Positions 17,843 through 27,904 of a DNA stretch of 64,000 nt are shown one piece after another. The notes under the pieces are model-generated. The model was not told the origin of the DNA, made no database searches, and saw only the letters and a program-made list of their open reading frames with translations. Positions within the stretch are counted from its first letter, which is position 1; each line of letters opens with the position of its first letter. The position numbers and the translations under genes are program-made. This stretch comes from Clostridium sp. AM49-4BH (GTDB taxonomy: Bacteria > Bacillota > Clostridia > Lachnospirales > Lachnospiraceae): assembly GCF_003478335.1 (NCBI RefSeq), contig NZ_QUFB01000009.1, positions 1 to 64,000 on the forward strand. Reading direction: 5' to 3'.

Positions 17843-18872
17843 GACAATTATTGTGACAGGTGGAGCAGGATTTATCGGCAGCAACTTTGTATTCCATATG
17901 TTGAATACATACCCGGATTACCGCATTGTATGTTTGGACTGCCTGACGTATGCCGGCAATTTATCAACATTAGCACCGGTTATGGATAATCCGAATTTCC
18001 GTTTTGTAAAAGAAGATATTACCGATCGTGATGCCGTTTATCAGTTGTTTGAGGAAGAGCATCCGGATATCGTTGTGAATTTTGCGGCAGAAAGCCACGT
18101 TGACCGTTCTATCGAGGATCCGGAAGTATTTCTTCGCACGAATATCCTTGGTACGGCGGTACTTATGGATGCATGCCGTAAATATGGCATTGAGCGCTAT
18201 CATCAGGTATCTACCGATGAAGTGTATGGAGATCTTCCTTTGGACCGCCCGGATCTGTTCTTTACCGAGGAAACACCGATCCATACTTCCAGTCCATATT
18301 CTTCCAGCAAGGCATCTGCGGATCTGTTAGTATTGGCATATCACCGCACATACGGTTTGCCGGTAACGATCAGCCGCTGCTCTAACAACTATGGACCATA
18401 CCATTTTCCGGAGAAATTGATCCCGCTGATGATCGCAAATGCGCTGAATGATAAGCCGCTTCCGGTATACGGCAAGGGAGAAAATGTCCGTGACTGGCTG
18501 TATGTAGAGGATCATTGCCGTGCTATTGACTTGATCATTCATAAGGGCAGAGTCGGTGAAGTATATAATGTAGGTGGTCACAATGAGATGACCAACATTG
18601 ATATTGTTAAGATTATTTGTAAAGAACTTGGCAAGCCGGAGAGTTTGATCACATATGTTGCTGACCGTAAGGGCCACGATATGCGTTATGCGATCGATCC
18701 AACAAAGATCCACAGTGAGCTTGGATGGCTTCCGGAGACAAAGTTTGCCGATGGTATCAAGAAGACAATCCAATGGTATTTGGATAACCGTGAGTGGTGG
18801 GAGACGATCATTTCGGGAGAGTATCAGAACTATTATGCAAAAATGTATGGAAATCGTTCCGAGGAGAAATAA
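17835..18872 (+). CDS. rfbB: dTDP-glucose 4,6-dehydratase
   Basis: 345 residues from ATG 17835 (GGAGG about 12 bp upstream). Rossmann motif [11 protein letters not shown], the [14 protein letters not shown] signature, the active-site region STDEVYGDL and catalytic [11 protein letters not shown] are all present. It converts dTDP-glucose to dTDP-4-keto-6-deoxyglucose with bound NAD+. Second gene in the rhamnose operon. Confidence 0.96.
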   Translation: MSKTIIVTGGAGFIGSNFVFHMLNTYPDYRIVCLDCLTYAGNLSTLAPVMDNPNFRFVKEDITDRDAVYQLFEEEHPDIVVNFAAESHVDRSIEDPEVFLRTNILGTAVLMDACRKYGIERYHQVSTDEVYGDLPLDRPDLFFTEETPIHTSSPYSSSKASADLLVLAYHRTYGLPVTISRCSNNYGPYHFPEKLIPLMIANALNDKPLPVYGKGENVRDWLYVEDHCRAIDLIIHKGRVGEVYNVGGHNEMTNIDIVKIICKELGKPESLITYVADRKGHDMRYAIDPTKIHSELGWLPETKFADGIKKTIQWYLDNREWWETIISGEYQNYYAKMYGNRSEEK

Positions 18873-18875
18873 GAA

Positions 18876-19793
18876 ATGAAAGTATTTGTAACAGGAGTCG
18901 GCGGACAGCTTGGCTATGATGTGATGAATGAATTGCACCAAAGAGGAATAGAGAGTATCGGCAGTGATGTTTTGCCGGAGGTGACCTCTATTGATGCACC
19001 GTATTATTCACTGGACATTACGGATGGGGCTGCTGTGAGTGCGATGCTGGAGAAATTGAAACCGGATGCGGTGATCCATTGTGCTGCTTGGACTGCGGTA
19101 GATGCTGCAGAAGATGAGGATAAGCAGGAGACCGTACGTAAGGTCAACGTAGAGGGAACGAAAAATATTGCTACTGAGTGTGGAGCGTTAGACATCCCGA
19201 TGATGTATATCAGTACAGATTATGTGTTTGACGGTCAGGGACAGACACCTTGGAAGCCGGACTGTAAGGAGTATGCACCGCTTAATGTTTATGGTGAAAC
19301 GAAATTGGCGGGAGAGCTTGCAGTGGCAGAGTTTGCATCTAGATTTTTCATTGTGCGTATCGCCTGGGTATTTGGCTTAAATGGCAATAATTTCATCAAA
19401 ACCATGTTAAAAGTCGGAAAAACGCATGACACGTTGACGGTTGTAGACGATCAGATCGGAACACCGACTTACACATATGACTTGGCAAGGCTGTTGGTTG
19501 ATATGATCCAGACGGATAAGTATGGTTATTATCATGCGACCAATGAAGGTGGCTATATCAGTTGGTACGACTTTGCGCGGGAAATCTTTGCACAGGCGGC
19601 AGCGCTTGGTCACGAAGAATATGATGCAGCGCATTTGACGGTAAAGCCGGTGACAACGGCAGAATATGGAGCGTCGAAAGCAGCAAGACCGTTTAACAGC
19701 AGACTGGATAAGAGTAAGCTTACCGAGCAGGGATTTACACTGCTCCCAACTTGGCAGGATGCGCTGACACGGTATTTGCAGGAAGTGCTGTAA
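18876..19793 (+). CDS. rfbD: dTDP-4-dehydrorhamnose reductase
   Basis: 305 residues. Rossmann start VTGVGGQLGYDV, CAAWTAVDAAEDE, and the short-chain-type YGETKLAGE motif. This is the NADPH-dependent last step giving dTDP-L-rhamnose. It begins 3 bp after rfbB. Confidence 0.95.
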   Translation: MKVFVTGVGGQLGYDVMNELHQRGIESIGSDVLPEVTSIDAPYYSLDITDGAAVSAMLEKLKPDAVIHCAAWTAVDAAEDEDKQETVRKVNVEGTKNIATECGALDIPMMYISTDYVFDGQGQTPWKPDCKEYAPLNVYGETKLAGELAVAEFASRFFIVRIAWVFGLNGNNFIKTMLKVGKTHDTLTVVDDQIGTPTYTYDLARLLVDMIQTDKYGYYHATNEGGYISWYDFAREIFAQAAALGHEEYDAAHLTVKPVTTAEYGASKAARPFNSRLDKSKLTEQGFTLLPTWQDALTRYLQEVL

Positions 19794-19810
19794 TTGAATG
19801 TATACTGAAA

Positions 19811-19930
19811 TGTTCGTAGGACAGAGAGTTGCTGTGATGTAATGGTGTGTCCGTGGAACAGAAAACTGTTATAATATAAAGGTGTGTCCGTGGGACAGAA
19901 AACTGTTATGATGTAAAGGTGTGCCTGGGG
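19811..19930. repeat. Tandem 37-bp direct repeats between rfbD and rfbC
   Basis: Two near-identical 37-bp units at 19844-19880 and 19881-19917 begin GGTGTGTCCGTGG and contain ACAGAAAACTGT, itself an inverted repeat. A degenerate unit precedes them (about 19811-19843) and a truncated one follows (19918-19930). No spacers and no cas genes. Confidence 0.8.
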
Positions 19931-19967
19931 ATCAGACTACAGGACGGGAAAGGAATATGGGATTCAT

Positions 19968-20582
19968 ATGGGACAGATAAAAGTAGAGAAAAATGCAGGT
20001 GGTATTGAAGGGTTGTGTGTGATCGAGCCAAAGGTATTTGGCGATAACCGCGGTTATTTTGTAGAGACTTACAATAAGCAGGATATGGTGGCAGAGGGAC
20101 TGGATATGGAATTTGTACAGGATAATCAGTCCCAGTCTACCAAAGGAGTGCTTCGTGGTCTGCACTTCCAAAAGCAGTATCCGCAGGGAAAACTTGTGCG
20201 GGTCACCAAGGGGCGTGTTTTTGATGTAGCAGTTGACTTACGTACCGGCAGCAAGACCTATGGAAAATGGTTTGGTGTGGAGTTGTCAGAGGACAATTTC
20301 AAGCAGTTTTACATTCCGGAAGGATTTGCACATGGATTTTTGGTATTGTCGGATATAGCAGTTTTTTGCTACAAATGTACAGATTTTTATCATCCGGGAG
20401 ACGAGGGCGGTCTTGCTTGGAATGACCCGGAGATTGGCGTGGACTGGCCGGAACTGAAAGGTGAGTACAAAGGAACTGCCTCAGCGGAAGGATATGCTTT
20501 GGCAGACGGTACCCCACTTAACTTGAGTGATAAAGATCAGTTGTGGCATGGTCTGAAAGATACGTTCCACTTTGATATGTAG
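19968..20582 (+). CDS. rfbC: dTDP-4-dehydrorhamnose 3,5-epimerase
   Basis: 204 residues. RmlC cupin with GYFVETYN, the catalytic-His motif GVLRGLHFQ, GRVFDVAVDLR, FYIPEGFAHGF and the catalytic-Tyr region CYKCTDFYHP. It epimerises C3 and C5 of the dTDP-4-keto sugar. It is separated from rfbD by the 37-bp repeat array but has the same direction. A terminator follows. Confidence 0.95.
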   Translation: MGQIKVEKNAGGIEGLCVIEPKVFGDNRGYFVETYNKQDMVAEGLDMEFVQDNQSQSTKGVLRGLHFQKQYPQGKLVRVTKGRVFDVAVDLRTGSKTYGKWFGVELSEDNFKQFYIPEGFAHGFLVLSDIAVFCYKCTDFYHPGDEGGLAWNDPEIGVDWPELKGEYKGTASAEGYALADGTPLNLSDKDQLWHGLKDTFHFDM

Positions 20583-20608
20583 TGAAAAATATGGGGATAC
20601 GAGCCTTG

Positions 20609-20645
20609 GCGCTGTGTGCAGAGATGTGCGCAGCGTCTTTTTTTA
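20609..20645 (+). terminator. Intrinsic terminator after rfbC
   Basis: GCGCTG (20609-20614) pairs with CAGCGT (20631-20636), with inner pairing of TGTGC and GTGCG, followed by a T run. It closes the rhamnose operon. Confidence 0.75.
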
Positions 20646-20647
20646 AT

Positions 20648-20830
20648 GTGCGCCTTGCGGCGCACGTCGCTAATGGGTGAAAGTCCCGAATCCGCCCTAG
20701 CAGTGGGAAGGACTGGACTTTAGGAGATGTGAGTAAATGAATGTAACCAAAGATGGATTTAAGAACAGACAACTTCATATAGAGGACTATCTGCAAATGG
20801 TATCTGCGTAACAGAAAGAGTATACAGAAG
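20648..20830 (+). mobile_element. Probable group II intron 5' remnant (domain I only)
   Basis: Starts GTGCGCC, a group II intron 5' end pattern (GUGYG), forming a hairpin with GGCGCAC, and has GGGTGAAAGTCCC, typical of bacterial intron domain I. There is no reverse transcriptase and no recognisable domain V, so it is a truncated remnant. It marks the left edge of the accessory island. The stretch 20831-21149 is A/T-rich and holds nothing I recognise. Confidence 0.5.
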
Positions 20831-21149
20831 TGTTCACCCATTCAAGGATTACTGAAAAAATCACAAAAAAGTCACCAAAGTTTTTCTTTGAATTTTGTGG
20901 ATAATTTACAAAAAAATATGATAATAAATGCCAGTTACTTGTTTTTGTTGCGATTATTTCAGTGTATTTCGAGTTTCTGAAAAAGATGTTTGTTGTAAAA
21001 TTTCGGAAAAAAGTTGTACATGCCATGTGATATGCTTTTTTTGCTGAACGGTGTAAAGACTTATCTGGCATCGTTCCCTCGCATGAAAACAAGGACACGA
21101 AAAAAGGAGGAAAAAGAGATAAATTTCTGACCAAGGTGCTGCATTAAAA

Positions 21150-21317
21150 ATGAAAAAGTTAGCTGTTTTTTATTTTTCTTTTGCATATGATAGTGGGCAT
21201 CCATACGGAATGGATTATGCAAAAGAAATTACGGAAAATGAAAATATTTATGTTGACTTTAATGCTATAGTTGGTTGGGCTCAAAAAGAAGGAATAGTTG
21301 ATAAACAATTCAGATAA
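21150..21317 (+). CDS. Hypothetical 55-residue protein
   Basis: Opens with MKKLAVFYFSFAYDSGHPYG and ends DKQFR. No close ribosome binding site is visible (GGAGG is about 40 bp upstream), and no domain is recognised. It may be a fragment of a longer gene at the island edge. Confidence 0.35.
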   Translation: MKKLAVFYFSFAYDSGHPYGMDYAKEITENENIYVDFNAIVGWAQKEGIVDKQFR

Positions 21318-21458
21318 AGGTAGCGGCAATACACTTTAGTCGAGTAGTCAAGCTGCTGAAAAAACAAAAGTTCAAAGTATCTGAATTATATTAAATCACA
21401 ATATTAAAAGAAAGGAAATGTGTGGTAATTAATTTTATAATTATCATACAAGGAACAT

Positions 21459-22715
21459 ATGCAAATATTTGACGTAATAAAAGGTGAAATAAATAATAGA
21501 ACATTCGTATGGAAGTTTCCAGGAGAAGATTTTAATACTCATTCAACCCTGATTGTACATGAAACACAAGAGGCAGCTTTTTTTAAAGATGGTCAGTTGA
21601 CGGATATCTTTCAACCGGGATCATATAAGTTGCATACTAAAAATATACCTATTTTAAACAAGCTTATCAATTTGCCGAATGATGGAATATCGCAATTTCA
21701 TTGTGAAGTATATTTTGTAAACAAGACGGAACAAATGGCAATTAATTGGGGTGTGGGAGACATAAAATATAGTGATCCAAGCATGAATTTGCCGCCATTT
21801 GCTATTAGTACGTCCGGTGAAATGAGTATTAAAGTAGTAGATTCCAAAAAAATATTATTGAAATTGGTTGGAACGGAGACGCAATTCGATCAAGAACATA
21901 TGATGAGATATTTTAAGGGGATTATAATTTCATGCATCAAACAATGGCTTCCGGCAATTTTAAGAGAAGAAAATGCTTCGATTTTTAATCTTGAGAGTAA
22001 TCCAATGGGGATTGCAGAACAACTTAAAAAGGCAATTTCCAGTTATATGTTTGAATATGGAATAGCGTTGGTGGATCTATACGTGAATAATATCAATGTA
22101 TCTGCTGATGATCCTAATTATCAAATGTATAAACGTTTGTGGTCTCAAAATACTTTCTTGGATCTGGAAGAAAAAAATCGGATAAAAGAAGCTGCAATCA
22201 ATGCAAATGTCAGAATTACGGAGCATATGGCAGATGAGGAAATAAAAAAGCGCGATGCAATCGCTCAAAGTATTGCTAATAAAACTCTTAATATGACAGA
22301 ACATCAGCGAAGAGGATTTGGGGTGATGGATATTGCGGCAGCTAATGAAGGAATTGGAAGAAGTAGCGCACCAATGATGGGAGTTGGAATGGGAATGGGG
22401 ATGGCACCATTTATTAGTCAGACAATGGGTAGTTTTGGAAATGAAATTCAGGGAAGTAGTCTAATGACACCGATTTCAGACAATGATAGTGCAAATATAA
22501 AGGTAACCCCTAGCAACGTCAACGAGGATAGTGATGATATACCGGGAATGATTCATTTGAAAACACCAGGAGAAAATACATCCAATGAAACACATCACGT
22601 TGATGATGAAGAGTATATGAAAAGGTTAAGACGTTTGAAAATGGCTTGGCAGGAAGGATTATACACTGACGAGGAGTTCAAAATCGAACGAGAAAAATTA
22701 AAGGATTTATTATAA
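21459..22715 (+). CDS. SPFH/Band-7-like protein (YdjI/virion-core-like) with C-terminal SHOCT domain
   Basis: 418 residues. Residues about 1-240 look like the SPFH family annotated as virion core protein or YdjI (WKFPGEDFNTHSTLIVHETQ, AAFFKDGQ, FQPGSYKLHTKNIP). A helical stretch and a Gly/Met-rich linker (GVGMGMGMAP, about 310) follow. The last about 35 residues (RLRRLKMAWQEGLYTDEEF) fit a SHOCT oligomerisation motif. SPFH proteins build membrane-associated ring or cage assemblies; this one has no clear transmembrane helix. It is the first gene of a same-strand set with TIR, HerA-like and nuclease genes, 13 bp from the next. A role in scaffolding or sensing is inference. Confidence 0.8.
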   Translation: MQIFDVIKGEINNRTFVWKFPGEDFNTHSTLIVHETQEAAFFKDGQLTDIFQPGSYKLHTKNIPILNKLINLPNDGISQFHCEVYFVNKTEQMAINWGVGDIKYSDPSMNLPPFAISTSGEMSIKVVDSKKILLKLVGTETQFDQEHMMRYFKGIIISCIKQWLPAILREENASIFNLESNPMGIAEQLKKAISSYMFEYGIALVDLYVNNINVSADDPNYQMYKRLWSQNTFLDLEEKNRIKEAAINANVRITEHMADEEIKKRDAIAQSIANKTLNMTEHQRRGFGVMDIAAANEGIGRSSAPMMGVGMGMGMAPFISQTMGSFGNEIQGSSLMTPISDNDSANIKVTPSNVNEDSDDIPGMIHLKTPGENTSNETHHVDDEEYMKRLRRLKMAWQEGLYTDEEFKIEREKLKDLL

Positions 22716-22728
22716 TGAGGAGGTACTT

Positions 22729-24428
22729 ATGATACTAAAGTGTGAAGTATGCGGAGCAATATTGATTTTGATGAAAGTACATCAATAGCAACGTGCAAGT
22801 ATTGTGATTCGAAAATGATTGTATCCAAAAATAAGGATAAAATAGAAAATTTATTTAATCGTGCTACGTTTTTAAGACAAAATCTGGATTTTGATGGTGC
22901 AATATCTGTTTTTGATGATTTACTTCGAGAAGATTATAAAGATTCAGCGGCTCATTGGGGAATGGTTTTAGCCGATATGGTATTGAGTATGTAAATGATA
23001 TTGGGGGAGAAAGGAAGCCAACATGTCATAGAATACAGGATCATTCTATTTTTGATGATCCGGATTATAAGGCAGCATTGCAAAATGCGGATATATACGA
23101 ATCTTATGTTTTTCAAGAAGAAGCGAAAAAAATTGACGAAATTTATAATAAGTATATTAAAATTGTTAAAGAGGAGAAGCCATATGATGTTTTTATATGT
23201 TACAAAGATAAAATGGAAAATGGAGAGCCTACAGAAGACAGCATGATAGCATATAATATTTATAACTCGTTAGAGCAGGCGGGATACCGCACATTTTTGC
23301 AAAAAATCATTGGAAAGTAAGTTGGGACAAGAGTATGAACCGTACATATATGCTGCATTGATGAGTGCAACGGTAATGATTGTTTTGGGAACTAAAACGG
23401 AATATTATAATTCTACCTGGGTAAAGAACGAATGGTCTCGTTTTTTGGAATTAAAGAAAGAAAATAAGAACAAAACACTGATTGCATGTTTTAAGAATAT
23501 GTCTCCATATGAAATGCCAATGGAATTTTCAGCATTTCAGTCTTTTGATTTGAACAAAATAGGCTATGTGGAATATCTGGTAGAGGGTGTTAATCGCGTT
23601 ATTCAGAACAGCAAAAGAAAGAATGGGATTCTCCCGAATGAGGAAACATCTGAGGTGAACCGTTTAGCAGCCAATGCGGAAACCTTTATGAGACTGAATG
23701 AAGCTCAAAAAGCATATGAATTATACATTGAAATGCAAAACAGATATCCGGAAGATTATCGTGGTTGGTGGGGAGTACCTTATGTACAAAGTGAGCGTTT
23801 AACTCGTTTGGACAATGAGTTGGCTTCTGAGATGCAAAATATGGTACAACATGCAATTACTGTTGCAAATCCAGATAAGGCAAAAATGATACAGGAGGAG
23901 TGGAAAGACTATATAAGAAGACTACAGGAGCAGAATAAGCGACTGAAAATAAGTGAAGCAGAAGAAGAGAAAAATAATTATCAAAATCAGATTGCAGGAT
24001 ATAGTGATGTATCGCTGGAAATCAGTCAGAAGAGAGAACAGGCTGATATGTTGCAGTTGCAACTGAACGAACTGAAACCTAATATAGAGAAATTATCGAA
24101 ACCTCATGATTTCAGATTATCATTTATAGCATGTATAGTTTGGGTGTTGTATATCTGTGTTACAGAAAACATAATGGATGGTGTGTTCACAGGTGTAGTA
24201 ATCTTTAGTCTATGGGGAATTTTTTATCGTGGTGTTGTTTGGCGTATTGAATCACTCACAAAAAAGCCAATGTTGCGGAAGAAACAAAAAGAATATGATG
24301 ATATTGCCCTAAAAAAGCAGGAAATTGAATCTTGTATTGCTGATTTGGGAAAACAAAAATACACGTATGAAACATGCGTAAATAAAATAAGAGAATTAGA
24401 GGATTATATACAGGAATTGAGAGGTTAA
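22729..24428 (+). CDS. Zinc ribbon-TIR domain-transmembrane protein (frameshifted reading)
   Basis: Start ATG 22729 follows GAGGAGG. Four open pieces in shifted frames form one protein of about 567 residues if one G is restored near 22753-22756, one C at 22972-22973, and two bases in the T5/A6 runs at 23294-23306 (or one removed). Order: CxxC zinc ribbon (KCEVCG ... CKYCDSK), helical repeat, TIR domain (YDVFICYKDKMENGE ... YEPYIYAALMSATVMIVLG) with the NADase-like WVKNEW glutamate, TPR-like helices, coiled coil, two transmembrane segments (FIACIVWVLYICV; GVVIFSLWGIFY), coiled coil. TIR domains of this type often cleave NAD+. Membrane placement fits the SPFH neighbour. Whether the gene is truly intact needs better sequence. 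Confidence 0.75.
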
Positions 24429-24434
24429 TGAAGT

Positions 24435-27098
24435 ATGGCACAGGTGTATGAATTAGCAGATAATCGTTTCTTGGCAGTTGATATGCTGGAAATTGTTACT
24501 TTCTCTGACACAACTTCAGATTTTGAAAGTGTTTTAGGAGAGTTGTATAGACTTGAAAATCAGAATGTTGCTTATGAAATTATTTGGTTGACTGAGAAAG
24601 TTGATAATCAATCATATATCTCGAAAATCCATATTTATATTGTTGTACGTAAGATAGACAACGTCAGTGCAGAAGCCGCATCGTGCGTTAAAATGCTTAT
24701 AAATAACATTCGAAATATAGTATCGGATTTTGGATATTCTTATCAAGACTCAGAACATTGCCGTCAGACTTTCGATGATCTTTGGAGACAGAATGTAAAA
24801 AGTCGGGTATATGCTGTGGAGAAAAAGGAAAAGGTGGTTATTAATCCATCCGGTGTTTGTCCATTTTATTATACAGAGATCATTCCATCAAATAATACTG
24901 AGGGGCTGGCATCTTTGATCAATGCCTTGAGTCAGAGGGAGAACTGTGGTATTTCGTTTAGCATAATACCAACAAAATTGTATGAGAACGAAGTCGCAAT
25001 ATTAGTGCAACATTGTTCTGAACTGGAAGGATTATCAAAAGGAATATCTGTTAATGGACAACTTGTAAAGGATTCATGTGCTCAGGAACCTTTTGAAGTA
25101 TTATCTTATTACAAAGATAATCGGGATGCACCTATGTTTTTATCAAATATATTGACTTTTGGAACTAAAGAAGATTGCGCTGTATTATCTAACAAAATTA
25201 TCAGTCTTTTACAAGGTGGAGACAGTAATATTGGTGGTTTTGAAGCGAGTTATGTTGATATATCAAAAAGTATTGGTAGCATAATCAATGAATTTCCTAA
25301 CTATATATGGAATGTAAGTGCATTATTAATGTACAAATATAGAAATGTGAAAATTCGTAAATACATTCCACTCTCCAATTATTTGTATCGGCTTCCGTTG
25401 ATGATGACAATCGAAGAATTGATTTCCTTTTTTCGTTTACCGGTTTACGATGGAAATATGTCAGGTGTTGAGGGAACCAGATATAAAAAGCAAAGAGAAC
25501 AGTTAAAAGAAGAGGTCGTTAGTGATTCTAATATAAAGTTTGGACAATTAATATCATCAGATATGAAAAAGGTTACTATTGGTTGTGATGAAAGAATACT
25601 GTCAAAGCATGTATTGATTGTGGGAATGCCAGGAACCGGTAAAACAACCTTTTCTATTAATTTGATGCTGCAATTTGCTGAAAGAAACATTCCGTTTTTG
25701 ATTGTCGAACCGACTAAGACAGAGTATAGAGCATTGATAGAACAACTACCAGATATACAAATTTTTACACCGGGAAATGTTAGTGTTTCTCCATTTATTA
25801 TTAATCCGTTTATCCCATTAAAAGGAATTACGGTGGAACAATATAAACCTGTTTTGGTAAGTGCATTTATGGCTGCTTTTTCTATGCCATCACCATTAGA
25901 TTTATTATTCCAAAACGCTATACAACAATGCTATACGAAATACGGGTGGAAAGATTACAGTACGTCTGATGACAGTGATGTTACTATATTTGGCTTACAC
26001 GAATTTATTTTAGTGTTTAAGAAGTTGCTCCAAACATCAAATTATAGCAAAGATGTAAAATCAAATTTGGAAACAGCAGGTGTAATGCGATTGATGAATT
26101 TAATTGATATGAATAGCAATATTTATGATTCAATCAATACTATACCTATTGAGGATTTAATTTTAAGACCGACTATTATAGAACTAAATTCTATAGAAAA
26201 CATGGAGCAAAAAGCATTAATAATGGCGCTATTGTTGGTTGATGTTTGTGCATATACCAAGATAAATAGTTTAAGTATAGGAACCAGACTCAAAAATGTT
26301 TTGATGATTGATGAGGCACATGTTCTGTTATCTCCGGAAGGAAGGGGGGATAATTCGGATATCTCTGCAGGATCATCAACAGTAAGTTCGTTACAGAGGA
26401 TGCTTAAAGAAATCAGGGCGTATGGGACGGGGGTTATTATTGCGGATCAATCACCGTCAAAAGTGACTCATGATATCATTGCTGCCACAGACACAAAAAT
26501 TATGTTTCGTCTTGTGGAGGCATCGGAAAGGAGACTGATTGCTAACAGTACCAATATGGACGCAGAAATGGAAGAAACTCTCTCCTGTTTGCAAGTTGGT
26601 GAAGCGTATGTTTATTCTACAGCATTTAATAAACCGCAACTTGTGATGACGGAGGATATAAGAGAAAAGAAACAAATTAAATTAAGTATAGACAATGATT
26701 TGATTAGAAAATTGATGCATTACTGGGATAATAAGCAAAAATTATTATGTCCATACAAAGAGTGTTATTTGTGTGGATTATATGGTGATGGTTGTAATTA
26801 TAGAATCAAGGCAGATGCAGAATATATTTCTAGCGAGGCCTATGCGGTTTGTGTTGATGCATTATATAAGAATACAGATAAGAAAAGAACAGTTAGAGGT
26901 GTGTTTTTAAGTATTCCATCTCTTTTTGCTAAAAAAATAGCAGCGATGGGATATGGGAATGATCGGGAATTTATTATTTGTGTAAGGATCAAATTGTTTC
27001 GAAAACTTCAGTTGAATGATAGATTATATAAAATGGATGATAAGGAAAAAATTAAATTGATTACCTTGTTTATGAAAGGAAGTGAGAAGAATGGATGA
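24435..27098 (+). CDS. HerA/DUF87-like ATPase
   Basis: 887 residues. Walker A IVGMPGTGKTTFS at about 394-406, Walker B VLMIDEAHVL at about 621-630, and a HerA-type arginine-finger/sensor stretch (LKEIRAYGTGVIIADQSPS). The N-terminal about 350 residues are an unassigned domain. The C-terminal part carries a cysteine cluster (CPYKECYLCGLYGDGC, about 771-786) that may bind zinc. HerA-like motors form hexamers that translocate DNA and partner with nucleases, Sir2 or TIR effectors in several defence systems. It starts 6 bp after the TIR gene and overlaps the nuclease gene, so the four are probably one operon. Confidence 0.82.
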   Translation: MAQVYELADNRFLAVDMLEIVTFSDTTSDFESVLGELYRLENQNVAYEIIWLTEKVDNQSYISKIHIYIVVRKIDNVSAEAASCVKMLINNIRNIVSDFGYSYQDSEHCRQTFDDLWRQNVKSRVYAVEKKEKVVINPSGVCPFYYTEIIPSNNTEGLASLINALSQRENCGISFSIIPTKLYENEVAILVQHCSELEGLSKGISVNGQLVKDSCAQEPFEVLSYYKDNRDAPMFLSNILTFGTKEDCAVLSNKIISLLQGGDSNIGGFEASYVDISKSIGSIINEFPNYIWNVSALLMYKYRNVKIRKYIPLSNYLYRLPLMMTIEELISFFRLPVYDGNMSGVEGTRYKKQREQLKEEVVSDSNIKFGQLISSDMKKVTIGCDERILSKHVLIVGMPGTGKTTFSINLMLQFAERNIPFLIVEPTKTEYRALIEQLPDIQIFTPGNVSVSPFIINPFIPLKGITVEQYKPVLVSAFMAAFSMPSPLDLLFQNAIQQCYTKYGWKDYSTSDDSDVTIFGLHEFILVFKKLLQTSNYSKDVKSNLETAGVMRLMNLIDMNSNIYDSINTIPIEDLILRPTIIELNSIENMEQKALIMALLLVDVCAYTKINSLSIGTRLKNVLMIDEAHVLLSPEGRGDNSDISAGSSTVSSLQRMLKEIRAYGTGVIIADQSPSKVTHDIIAATDTKIMFRLVEASERRLIANSTNMDAEMEETLSCLQVGEAYVYSTAFNKPQLVMTEDIREKKQIKLSIDNDLIRKLMHYWDNKQKLLCPYKECYLCGLYGDGCNYRIKADAEYISSEAYAVCVDALYKNTDKKRTVRGVFLSIPSLFAKKIAAMGYGNDREFIICVRIKLFRKLQLNDRLYKMDDKEKIKLITLFMKGSEKNG

Positions 27099-27884
27099 TA
27101 TGAGTTGTGATATGGAATATGTTGATGATATCGGTAGTGAAGTTGCAGATGCCCCAGTGTTGGATGACATGATTGGTATTACAGATATGGAGTATGATGC
27201 AAGTGATGTTGACTATGATGAGGTTGCAGAATATTACCCTGATGAAGTCGACATTTCAGAGGACTATGAAGATGTTGGAGATATGGAACCCGATGTCAGA
27301 GAAGATTATGAAGAACAAGATATTTCTGATGAATTAAGTCAAATGCTTGACGAGTGGGAGGAGATGGGGGAGGCGGAAGACCCAGAGGTTTATGAGTATG
27401 TAAAAAAAAAGACGATCTAAATTCATATGAAATGAATGGATATTCATATGAAAAAGATGATGAGGAAAGAATTATTTTGGCGGAGGGAGATTTGCATTTG
27501 GGACAGGGGGTAAGAGATACTTCTGCTCAATTAAAAGCAGGAGGGGAATTTCGGCGTGATACGGACGAAGGGGGACATTTGATTGGCAGTCGTTTTGGTG
27601 GAAGTGGTGAATTAAATAATTTGATTGCACAGAATCGTTTTATAAATCGGAGTGCATATAAAACATTTGAAAATGCCTGGGCTGATGAATTAGAGAGCGG
27701 TAATGATGTACATGTTAAAATTGAACCTTATTATCAGGAAAAAACAAAGCGTCCGCATGCAATAATGGGACGCTATACGATTACAGATCAAAGAGGCCAA
27801 AAACAAGAAGAAGTTTTTTCTTTAACAAATGAAAATCTAAATGAAGAAGAGTTTGAACTTTCGGAAGAAGCAGACGATATATAA
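27091..27884 (+). CDS. Acidic protein with C-terminal DNA/RNA non-specific endonuclease domain (frameshifted at an A9 run)
   Basis: Two frames join into 264 residues if one A is added to the nine-A run at 27402-27410, reading KKKDDLNSYEMNGYSYEK. The N-terminal 110 residues are extremely acidic (DVDYDEVAEYYPDEVDISED) with no known domain. The C-terminal about 110 residues match the NS-type beta-beta-alpha-metal nuclease of T7SS/polymorphic toxins: GGHLIGSRFGGSGELNNLIA with the active-site His, a downstream Asn, and KRPHAIMGRYTI. ATG 27091 overlaps the end of the HerA-like gene by 8 bp. The poly-A tract could also work as a slippage or phase switch. Nuclease call good; role inferred. Confidence 0.75.
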
Positions 27885-27904
27885 ATTATTGAGGAGTGGC
27901 ATAT

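Noticed and set aside
17177..17884. 235-residue minus-strand open frame opposite rfbA
   Set aside because: Overlaps a certain gene completely; composition is that of a reverse-frame shadow.
19844..19930. Possible CRISPR array between rfbD and rfbC
   Set aside because: Direct tandem repeats without unique spacers.
22729..23320. Three or four small separate genes before the TIR gene
   Set aside because: The pieces together spell one known architecture (zinc ribbon, helices, TIR) with frames broken at single sites.
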